Assembly: GCA_003542015.1 (NCBI GenBank)
Contig: DPLL01000137.1
Span: forward strand, 4,315 to 9,724
Source of the DNA: Microcoleaceae cyanobacterium UBA9251
GTDB taxonomy: Bacteria > Cyanobacteriota > Cyanobacteriia > Cyanobacteriales > Microcoleaceae
DNA length: 5,410 bases
Direction of reading: 5' to 3'
The notes under the pieces are model-generated. The model saw nothing but the letters and a program-made list of their open reading frames with translations, had not been told where the DNA came from and ran no database searches. The translations under genes were made by a program, and so were the position numbers. This document shows positions 1 to 5,298 of the stretch, one piece after another (the first letter of the stretch is position 1; each line of letters starts with the position of its first letter).

Positions 1-31
1 CCCCCCCTTAGCAAGGGGGGGCTGGGGGGGG
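1..31. repeat. C/G palindromic repeat, read in frame with the NB-ARC gene
   Basis: CCCCCCCTT (1-9) and AAGGGGGGG (13-21) form a perfect 9-bp stem around an AGC loop, followed by CT and a run of eight G (24-31). Homopolymer-armed palindromes of this kind are, from general knowledge, dispersed in many copies in filamentous cyanobacterial genomes. Read in the NB-ARC frame it gives PPLSKGGLGG with no stop. It sits directly before VINYLRSYRC, where family members would normally have ordinary helix sequence leading to Walker B. The repeat may begin left of the window. Confidence 0.65.
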
Positions 32-717
32 TAATCAATTATTTACGTTCCTATCGCTGTCTCATCATCCTCGATGATGTGCAAACAATCTTCAGCAACC
101 AACAACTAGCAGGAAACTACCAACCGGGCTATGAAAACTACGGCGCATTCTTCAAACAAATCATAGAATCATGTCACAACAGTTGCCTAATTTTGATTAG
201 TTGGGAAAAACCCAGAGAAATTGCAGCCTTAGAAAGCCACCCGAAAAATTGTCAAACATTGCAACTCAATGGTTTAGGCGAATCAGCGCGACAAATATTC
301 ACAGAAAAAGGCTTAGCAGAATCAGAAAAATGGTCAGAATTGATCGACATTTACCGAGGCAATCCCTTGTGGTTAAATACAATAGCTGCTACAATTCAAG
401 ACTTATTTGACGGCAAAATTTCTGAATTCTTATCCTATGATAGCCTAGTATTAGGAGACTTAGAATATTTATTGCACCAACATTTTCAGCGATTGTCAGA
501 CACCGAAAAAAAAGTAATGTCCTGGTTAGCAAATCAAATCAAAGCAGTCGAAATCTCCAAAAAGCCAGCTCTTCTCGAATTATCCCCTTCCGAATTCCTC
601 AAAGCCGTCGAATCCTTGAGACGGAGGTTATTGATCGAAAAAGTCCAAAAGGGCGATCGAACCCTCTTCCAGCTCCAACCAGCCATCGCAGAATACACAA
701 AAACCAACATCAAATAA
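1..717 (+). CDS. NB-ARC (STAND/NLR-like) ATPase, 3' part only
   Basis: The reading frame is open from base 1 to the TAA at 715-717, giving 238 residues, and the true start lies outside the window. Residues 21-27 (LIILDDV) form the Walker B strand and residues 63-74 (LILISWEKPREI) the sensor/RNBS-B segment. GNPLWL at 120-125 is the GLPL-type motif, and about 165-230 is the winged-helix ARC2 end (RLSDTEKKVMSWLA to FQLQPAIAEY). The Walker A loop and N-terminus are not in view. This matches the cyanobacterial NB-ARC family, whose members often carry an N-terminal HTH-like domain and C-terminal WD40 or TPR repeats. Here the protein stops just after the winged helix, so no sensor repeats follow. 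Family members act as nucleotide-switch signalling or defence ATPases; the specific role is unknown. A GTG at 79 lies inside the Walker B region and is not a credible start. Residues 1-10 are encoded by a palindromic repeat, so the gene may be interrupted or a 5'-truncated remnant. Confidence 0.75.
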   Translation, partial: PPLSKGGLGGVINYLRSYRCLIILDDVQTIFSNQQLAGNYQPGYENYGAFFKQIIESCHNSCLILISWEKPREIAALESHPKNCQTLQLNGLGESARQIFTEKGLAESEKWSELIDIYRGNPLWLNTIAATIQDLFDGKISEFLSYDSLVLGDLEYLLHQHFQRLSDTEKKVMSWLANQIKAVEISKKPALLELSPSEFLKAVESLRRRLLIEKVQKGDRTLFQLQPAIAEYTKTNIK

Positions 718-735
718 CTTCAAAACATCCAAATC

Positions 736-811
736 CATCAGCGTCAATCCGCGTTCATCAGCGGTTAAAAAATAAAAAATCCAACTTTTAGCAAAACATT
801 AATCCAAACTC
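736..811 (+). repeat. Decamer-periodic interspersed repeat, copy A
   Basis: Three 9-10 nt units (catcagcgt, caatccgcgt, tcatcagcgg) are followed by an A-rich stretch and a tail reading roughly aactttt-agcaaaacattaatcc. A second copy in the same orientation at 3111-3190 shares both the unit block and the tail, so the repeat is longer than the periodic part. It fills much of the 142-bp gap between the NB-ARC gene and ffh. No convincing promoter for ffh stands out in this gap: TAAAAT at 825-830 could be a -10 box, but there is no good -35 partner. Confidence 0.6.
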
Positions 812-859
812 CCGCATTTAGCCCTAAAATTAAAAAGACTGACTAGCCAACAAAGCCCT

Positions 860-2308
860 ATGTTTGAAGCCCTTGCCGATCGACTCGAATCCACCTGGAA
901 AAAACTGCGCGGACAAAATAAAATCTCCGAGACCAACATCCAAGACGCCATCAAAGAAGTCCGCCGCGCCCTCCTGGAAGCAGATGTCAACCTCCAAGTC
1001 GTCAAAAACTTCATCGCCGAAGTAGCGGCCAAAGCACAAGGCGCAGAAGTCGTCTCAGGCGTCCGTCCCGATCAACAATTCATCAAAATAGTCCACGACG
1101 AACTCGTCCGCGTCATGGGCGAAACCAACGTACCCCTCGCCACCGCCGAATCCGGGCCCACAGTCATCCTGATGGCCGGTTTGCAAGGGACCGGGAAAAC
1201 CACAGCCACCGCCAAACTAGCACTCTTACTCCGCAAGCAAAATCGTACCGCACTGCTAGTCGCAACCGACATTTATCGACCAGCGGCGATCGACCAATTG
1301 CTAACCCTCGGCAAACAAATCGACGTACCGGTATTTGAATTAGGCAAAGACATTGACCCCGTAGAAATCGCCCGCCAAGGCATCGAATACGGCAAACAAC
1401 TCGGCGTCGATACCATCATCGTCGATACAGCAGGCCGCCTGCAAATTGACCAAGACATGATGGCAGAATTGGCCCGCATCAAACAAACAGTACAACCCCA
1501 CGAAACACTGTTAGTTGTAGATGCCATGACAGGCCAAGAAGCAGCAAATTTAACCCGCACATTTCACGAACAAATCGGCATTACCGGCGCAATCTTAACC
1601 AAATTAGACGGCGACAGCCGCGGCGGTGCAGCCTTGTCAGTGCGGCAAATATCCGGTGCCCCGATTAAATTTGTCGGAGTCGGCGAAAAAGTGGAAGCAT
1701 TGCAACCATTTTATCCCGATCGCATGGCATCGAGAATACTCGGCATGGGCGATGTCTTAACCCTAGTAGAAAAAGCGCAAGAAGAATTCGACATCGCCGA
1801 TGCCGAAAAAATGCAAGAGAAAATGCTCACGGCAAAGTTTGACTTTACCGACTTTCTCAAACAAACCAGACTGTTAAAAAATATGGGTTCCCTCGGCGGC
1901 ATCATGAAAATGATACCGGGGATGAACAAGCTGTCAGACGAACAAATGCGGCAAGGAGAAGTGCAGCTAAAACGCACCGAAGCCATGATTAATTCCATGA
2001 CAGTTGAAGAACGCCGCAATCCCGAACTATTAGCAAGTTCACCATCCCGCCGCCGTCGCATCGGAAAAGGCGCAGGCTACGCTGAAAACGACGTCACCAA
2101 ACTGGTCAGCGATTTCCAGAAAATGCGTACCATGATGCAGCAAATGAGTCAAGGCAACTTTGCAGGTATGGGAGGAATGCCCGGAATGCCCGGAATGCCC
2201 GGAATGGGCGGCCCAGGAATGCAGCCCGGTTCCCGCGGCTACATGGGTGGCCAACAGAAGAAGAAAAAGAAAAAAGATAAGCCCAAAAAAGGTTTCGGAC
2301 AGTTGTAG
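860..2308 (+). CDS. ffh: Signal recognition particle protein Ffh (SRP54)
   Basis: This SRP GTPase binds signal sequences of nascent membrane and secreted proteins, works with the SRP RNA, and docks to the receptor FtsY at the inner (and in cyanobacteria possibly thylakoid) membrane. The 482-residue protein is complete. The N domain is at about 1-95, containing the conserved ALLEADVNLQVVK. The G domain has P-loop GLQGTGKTT (107-115), YRPAA (139-143), DTAGR (189-193) and TKLDGDSRGG (247-256). The methionine-rich M domain, about 325-435, includes the SRP-RNA-binding stretch SPSRRRRIGKGAG (394-406). The C-terminus is a Gly-Met-Pro linker (436-455) and a lysine-rich tail ending KKGFGQL. ATG 860 is chosen because MFEALADRLE is the canonical family start; no strong Shine-Dalgarno precedes it. 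In many bacteria rpsP follows ffh, but here a repeat and convergent genes do. The SRP RNA gene is not in this window. Confidence 0.97.
   Translation: MFEALADRLESTWKKLRGQNKISETNIQDAIKEVRRALLEADVNLQVVKNFIAEVAAKAQGAEVVSGVRPDQQFIKIVHDELVRVMGETNVPLATAESGPTVILMAGLQGTGKTTATAKLALLLRKQNRTALLVATDIYRPAAIDQLLTLGKQIDVPVFELGKDIDPVEIARQGIEYGKQLGVDTIIVDTAGRLQIDQDMMAELARIKQTVQPHETLLVVDAMTGQEAANLTRTFHEQIGITGAILTKLDGDSRGGAALSVRQISGAPIKFVGVGEKVEALQPFYPDRMASRILGMGDVLTLVEKAQEEFDIADAEKMQEKMLTAKFDFTDFLKQTRLLKNMGSLGGIMKMIPGMNKLSDEQMRQGEVQLKRTEAMINSMTVEERRNPELLASSPSRRRRIGKGAGYAENDVTKLVSDFQKMRTMMQQMSQGNFAGMGGMPGMPGMPGMGGPGMQPGSRGYMGGQQKKKKKKDKPKKGFGQL
2177..2206 (+). repeat. 9-bp in-frame tandem repeat inside ffh
   Basis: The unit atgcccgga occurs three times in a row (2177-2203) and is followed by a further atg. 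It encodes Met-Pro-Gly triplets in the flexible linker after the M domain. The units are identical at nucleotide level, so the array is probably recent and prone to slippage by whole codons. Confidence 0.85.
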
Positions 2309-2332
2309 AAAGCGTCAAAATTAGGACTAGGC

Positions 2333-2422
2333 AAAAAAAACCCGGTTTCTCCGAACACTTCGACTACGCTCAGTGACCGGGTGCATCGAACCGAGAGATA
2401 TTGACGCAGAAACCGGGTTTTT
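2333..2422. terminator. Large inverted repeat, possible bidirectional terminator
   Basis: AAAAACCCGGTTTCT (2336-2350) is the exact reverse complement of AGAAACCGGGTTTTT (2408-2422). This gives a perfect 15-bp stem around a 57-nt interior, with an A run on the left and a T run on the right. That layout could end transcripts from ffh on the + strand and from the Uma2 gene on the - strand, which converge here. The interior holds cttcgactacgctcagtg (2359-2376), which resembles a separate dispersed repeat motif, suggesting one repeat has landed inside another. The loop is long for a classical intrinsic terminator, so function is inferred from position and geometry only. Confidence 0.5.
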
Positions 2423-2436
2423 GACCACTGACTCTT

Positions 2437-2463
2437 CCTTCGCGTCCTTCGCGTCTTCGCGGT
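2437..2463 (+). repeat. 9-bp tandem repeat in the convergent gap
   Basis: Three units, ccttcgcgt (2437-2445), ccttcgcgt (2446-2454) and cttcgcggt (2455-2463), form a short tandem array. Arrays of this wording are recognisable as a dispersed family in cyanobacteria and other bacteria (from general knowledge). It lies 27 bp beyond the stop codon of the Uma2 gene. Confidence 0.6.
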
Positions 2464-2490
2464 TCAATAATCCACTCTAAAAACAGGCAT

Positions 2491-3078
2491 CTAAGAACCT
2501 TGAATAGCTTGTCTAAATTCCCGCATGGCCTGAAGATGATTTTCAATATTAATACACCGCGCTAATAACACAATATCTAACTCTGGCAACACAAAAGAGC
2601 GATCGACTTCCATATATCCATCAGCCCCCAGCGAATACAAACGGAACACGCCATTTTCCCAAAACCAAACTTCAGGAATTTGCAGACGTTTGTAAGCTTC
2701 CAACTTGTTAATACCGCCGCTAGTCACCACCACTTCCACCACCAAATCTGGAAGTTCTCGGTTAGCTCCCAATTCGTAAGACAAATCCGCTTCTCGCTTC
2801 ACCATTCCAGTTTCACTTTCCAGCGTCACCGAGCCAGTTGGCGTAAAATCAATCCCTGCGTATTCCAAATACAAATCCAACAGCGTTGAAATCCGGTGCT
2901 TAACAGTTTCATGTTTTCTTCCCGGCATACGTCTAATCTCCAATACCCCATCTAAAAACGACAGTCTGATTCCAGGACGTGAGAGCAACTGTTCAACAGC
3001 TTTAAACTCTCTCCAGCTCATCCCGTCAATTAAGATAGGTTCATCGAGCCTTTCTAACTTTTCTAAAGTTGCGATCAT
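2491..3078 (-). CDS. Uma2 family (DUF820) putative restriction endonuclease
   Basis: A 195-residue protein with the PD-(D/E)XK-type fold expected of the Uma2/DUF820 family, which is greatly expanded in cyanobacteria and whose biological role is mostly unknown. Visible landmarks are GMSWREFKAVEQLL (19-32), the FLDGVLEI strand (41-48), conserved His-Glu (56-57), and EADLSYEL (96-103) with candidate catalytic Asp98. PDLVVEVVVTSGG (110-122) carries candidate Glu115, INKLEAYKRLQIPEVWFW follows with candidate Lys125, and a C-terminal strand region completes the fold. All three candidate catalytic residues are present and the length is typical, so the gene looks intact. ATG at 3076-3078 is supported by an AGGAG box eight bases upstream. 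An extended -10 promoter precedes it, so it is probably transcribed on its own, separately from lptC. No partner methylase or toxin-antitoxin mate is adjacent. Confidence 0.88.
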   Translation of the reverse strand: MIATLEKLERLDEPILIDGMSWREFKAVEQLLSRPGIRLSFLDGVLEIRRMPGRKHETVKHRISTLLDLYLEYAGIDFTPTGSVTLESETGMVKREADLSYELGANRELPDLVVEVVVTSGGINKLEAYKRLQIPEVWFWENGVFRLYSLGADGYMEVDRSFVLPELDIVLLARCINIENHLQAMREFRQAIQGS

Positions 3079-3086
3079 CCCAATTG

Positions 3087-3091
3087 CTCCT
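3087..3091 (-). promoter_or_regulatory. Ribosome binding site of the Uma2 gene
   Basis: On the - strand AGGAG, within TAAGGAGC, lies 8 nt before the ATG at 3078. It is the strongest Shine-Dalgarno in the window and fixes the start; ffh and lptC lack a comparable one. Confidence 0.75.
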
Positions 3092-3108
3092 TACTCAATT
3101 TAATCTTA

Positions 3109-3117
3109 ATTATATCA
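3109..3117 (-). promoter_or_regulatory. Extended -10 promoter for the Uma2 gene
   Basis: The - strand reads TGATATAAT, a perfect extended -10 (TGn-TATAAT). Transcription would start about 7 nt downstream, leaving a leader of roughly 24 nt that contains the AGGAG box. No recognisable -35 lies at 16-18 nt, which is compatible with an extended -10 promoter. The TG and first TATA bases lie in the first unit of the interspersed repeat. Confidence 0.5.
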
Positions 3118-3190
3118 GCGTTCATCAGCGCTCATCTGCCGACATCTGCGGTAAAAAATCAAAAAACCAGATTTTCGCAACAATCCTAAT
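3111..3190 (+). repeat. Decamer-periodic interspersed repeat, copy B
   Basis: Four clean 10-nt units (tatatcagcg, ttcatcagcg, ctcatctgcc, gacatctgcg) are followed by gtaaaaaatc and a tail (ccagattttcgcaacaatcc) that resembles the tail of copy A at 736-811. It is a direct copy about 2.37 kb away. It fills the gap between the Uma2 gene's 5' end and the stop codon of lptC (3191-3193). Confidence 0.65.
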
Positions 3191-4387
3191 CTACTGTCCC
3201 AAAGTTGCCTTCTGCTCATCCGGTACAAACTCCGTCACAACTTGGCCACCGCCACCGTCGCCTTTGACAATCACAGTTTGATCTTTAAGCTGTCCCGAAG
3301 CCTTCGGCCCAGTTAAATTAAACACCGGATCTAATTGCCGGTAAACCACATTTCCTTCCGCATCGAAAGTCTGATTAGTTAAATACCAAGTTACTTGATC
3401 GGTATTCAATTGAGCTTGACGTTTTTCCCCAATTCCTACCACATTTCCCGTCAAATAAAAAACTTTTTTATCTAAATCTCCCCTACCCGTATCCCCAGTC
3501 ATCGTCACCTCTTCCACCCTGTGAAAAATCTTCACTGGCCCTGGGGAAACCACACTTTGCGCCGGAAAATTCCAACTCATCAAACTGCTTTCTATTTGCA
3601 GCGGCGGGTCTGTCGGCATCAATTGAGCATTTTTTGTCAGCGTCGCAATCTTGGTTTTTAAGTCTACATCTATTTGGTCGGCGAAACCCCTGTCTGTAAC
3701 TATTTTATCTTTGTATCGATCGATTTGAGTCGGTCGATCGCTATTTACCTTTTGCTGATCCAGAAACCATACTAAATGCTCCGTTCGCAATTGCAAAACC
3801 GGATCTTTAATATCCGCCACCACAGAACCGAATAACTCCATTCTCCTAGCTCTAGTGAAAACTCGCGCTTCCTTCGCTGAAGCACTCACCTGTTTGTTGT
3901 CTCCAGTCAAATTATTGCGAACAACTAAAATATCTTCCTTCGGCCGCCACTCCAACTCATTTCCCCGCAATACCACTCCATTCTTCAGGTCAGTAGCGAC
4001 TATTTTGCCCTTCAGAAAAACCTGATTTCCTTCCTGAAATACATCGCCACTTTCCGCCTGAATATCGTAAATTTCTTTGCCGTCCTGAAACAATTTTCCC
4101 ACTGGTTTCTGAACGTTAACCACCTTTTGGTCTTTGCTGTAAACAGCATTTTTTGAGTTTACTTTCCAGAACATCTCTCCCTTCTCATTAGCCTGTTCTA
4201 GAGTTACTTTATTCAAAGTTAAAGTGCTGTTTGACTTTTCAGCAGTTTTGAGATCCTCAGCTAACTTGTTCTTTTGAGGGACTTCGGTCACCGCACAACC
4301 GCCCAGCCCCAAAATCAGCGCCGCTAAAATTTGCAGCACCGCTTTTGGGGCTTTGAGATTGTGATTTTTGGATTGGAAATTAATCAT
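3191..4387 (-). CDS. lptC: LptC-like LPS export lipoprotein, extended cyanobacterial form
   Basis: This is the likely periplasmic, membrane-anchored LptC of the Lpt bridge, which takes lipopolysaccharide from the LptB2FG extractor and passes it along a chain of beta-jellyroll (OstA-like) domains to LptA and LptD. A short basic N-terminus and hydrophobic stretch (16-30) end in the lipobox LGGC, with Cys31 as the lipidation site. The remainder is a series of beta-rich units marked by tryptophans at 74, 147, 207, 272 and 334, about 60-73 residues apart, with recurring wording such as LxTDxVxW and phrases like LTGNVVG. At 398 residues it is about twice the E. coli protein (191 residues). Start ATG 4387 is the only good candidate ahead of the signal peptide; it has no Shine-Dalgarno and follows a heptamer array directly. 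The other lpt genes are not in this window. An alternative label is a generic OstA-domain lipoprotein; the family call is fairly secure, exact partners are inferred. Confidence 0.82.
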   Translation of the reverse strand: MINFQSKNHNLKAPKAVLQILAALILGLGGCAVTEVPQKNKLAEDLKTAEKSNSTLTLNKVTLEQANEKGEMFWKVNSKNAVYSKDQKVVNVQKPVGKLFQDGKEIYDIQAESGDVFQEGNQVFLKGKIVATDLKNGVVLRGNELEWRPKEDILVVRNNLTGDNKQVSASAKEARVFTRARRMELFGSVVADIKDPVLQLRTEHLVWFLDQQKVNSDRPTQIDRYKDKIVTDRGFADQIDVDLKTKIATLTKNAQLMPTDPPLQIESSLMSWNFPAQSVVSPGPVKIFHRVEEVTMTGDTGRGDLDKKVFYLTGNVVGIGEKRQAQLNTDQVTWYLTNQTFDAEGNVVYRQLDPVFNLTGPKASGQLKDQTVIVKGDGGGGQVVTEFVPDEQKATLGQ

Positions 4388-4391
4388 TAGT

Positions 4392-4440
4392 AATTGGTAA
4401 TTGGGAATTGGTAATCGGGAATTGGGAATTGATAATTGGG
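4392..4440. repeat. Heptanucleotide tandem array (STRR type), AATTGGG family
   Basis: Seven consecutive 7-bp units: aattggt, aattggg, aattggt, aatcggg, aattggg, aattgat, aattggg. The array ends four bases before the lptC start codon and so forms the end of its untranslated leader. Short tandemly repeated heptamers are a known cyanobacterial hallmark. A weak candidate promoter for lptC lies further up on the - strand (TTGAAT at 4515-4520, TAAAAA at 4492-4497, 17-nt spacing), which would put the array in the mRNA. Confidence 0.85.
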
Positions 4441-4536
4441 TAATTAAAAACAGTAAATCAAAAATTAAAAATGTGTCATATTTTATCTAAATTTTTAACT
4501 TCTAATTTTCCAGGATTCAACCCATTACCAATCCTA

Positions 4537-4616
4537 TTTTAGATTGCAGATTGGCGATTTTAGATTAAAATTACTAATCAATTTAAAATCTAAAATCTAA
4601 AATCTAAAATCTAAAA
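4537..4616. repeat. Second heptamer array (AAAATCT) with an inverted counterpart
   Basis: Four perfect aaaatct units (4585-4612) plus aaaattg follow each other. To the left, 4537-4566 holds the same word in the opposite direction (ttttagatt twice, separated by gcagattggcga). The arms gattttagattaaaatt (4556-4572) and aatttaaaatctaaaatc (4580-4597) are near reverse complements, differing by one indel and a substitution, around a 7-nt loop. The transcript could fold into an AU hairpin between the NYN gene's stop and lptC, though no U-tract terminator rule is met cleanly. Confidence 0.75.
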
Positions 4617-4650
4617 TTGTTCCAATTTCCCCTTACCCATTCCCAAATCC

Positions 4651-5256
4651 CTATCTGTCGTCGTGTTGATCCATCAAGCTAAGATCCGACAAAGGGCGAT
4701 AAGCATAAATGGGACGCGATGTTTTTTGAATGTCGTCCTTAATCATTTCCAAATCAATATAGCGATCGGCTACATTAATCAAACTGTCGCTAGTCATCGA
4801 TCGCAAACTCACCACCTCAACCCGCACGCCACGATAGCTAACAGCATCCACAGCATAGGCCAAATCGCCGTCACCACTCACCAAAACCGCCGTATCATAA
4901 GACCCCACCAAAGCCATCATATCCACAGCAATTTCTACATCTAAATTCGCCTTCTTAGAACCATCTGGTAACTGCACCAAATCCTTAGAAATCACCCGAT
5001 AGCCGTTGCGACGCATCCACAGCAAAAACCCCTGCTGTTTCTCGTTAGTGCGATCGACACCAGTGTAGAAAAAAGAGCGCAGCAGTCGCGAACCCGCCGT
5101 TAAACGGCACAGCAACTTGGTATAATCTATTTCTATTCCCAACTGCAAAGCTGCATAAAACAGGTTAGAGCCATCTATAAAAATTGCCACTCTTCCCCGA
5201 TTTTCTAAAACTTGTTCCGGCGTAAAAAGGTCACTATTTTCTATTCTATTCAACAT
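4651..5256 (-). CDS. NYN domain protein, LabA/DUF88 family (putative RNase)
   Basis: A 201-residue PIN-like NYN-domain protein, predicted to cut or process RNA using metal-binding acidic residues. FIDGSNLFYA (26-35) supplies Asp28 and Asn31. KKANLDVEIAVDMM (101-114) supplies Asp106 and Asp112, and VSGDGDLAYAV (126-136) supplies Asp129 and Asp131. VRVEVVSL (144-151) is the last core strand. All expected acidic positions are present, so it looks active. The family includes LabA of Synechococcus, linked to circadian output, but orthology cannot be judged here. The ATG at 5254-5256 fits the family N-terminus and has a weak GAGG ten bases upstream. lptC follows in the same direction after 263 bp of repeats; I recall this pairing in other cyanobacteria but cannot verify it here. 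The substrate is unknown. Confidence 0.88.
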   Translation of the reverse strand: MLNRIENSDLFTPEQVLENRGRVAIFIDGSNLFYAALQLGIEIDYTKLLCRLTAGSRLLRSFFYTGVDRTNEKQQGFLLWMRRNGYRVISKDLVQLPDGSKKANLDVEIAVDMMALVGSYDTAVLVSGDGDLAYAVDAVSYRGVRVEVVSLRSMTSDSLINVADRYIDLEMIKDDIQKTSRPIYAYRPLSDLSLMDQHDDR

Positions 5257-5298
5257 GATTGTTATGCCTCAATTTTTTATGAAAGATTCGGTAATGAA

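Noticed and set aside
13..31. G-quadruplex as the main role of the G runs
   Set aside because: Two long G runs could in principle fold, but the perfect C/G stem explains the sequence better and the repeat type is known to be dispersed.
201..410. 69-codon + frame inside the NB-ARC gene
   Set aside because: It is out of frame within a recognised domain, with a basic, low-information translation.
79..717. Start of the NB-ARC gene at GTG 79
   Set aside because: It lies within the Walker B motif and the frame is open to base 1 with recognisable family sequence upstream, so this is an internal valine codon.
799..2318. Several antisense frames of 66-116 codons opposite ffh
   Set aside because: They lie opposite a highly conserved gene, are compositionally odd (Ser/Cys/Met rich) and show no family features.
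2680..2889. 69-codon + frame opposite the Uma2 gene
   Set aside because: Shadow of a well-supported - strand gene; no domain resemblance.
3069..3281. 70-codon + frame spanning the decamer repeat and the end of lptC
   Set aside because: It is made of a repeat plus the antisense of lptC, and its proline run is the antisense of the lptC glycine run.
4392..4616. CRISPR array
   Set aside because: Units are 7 bp and directly abutting, with no spacers, so these are STRR-type tandem repeats.
4663..4944. 93-codon + frame opposite the NYN gene
   Set aside because: Antisense to the catalytic core of the NYN protein; His/Ile-rich composition without motifs.
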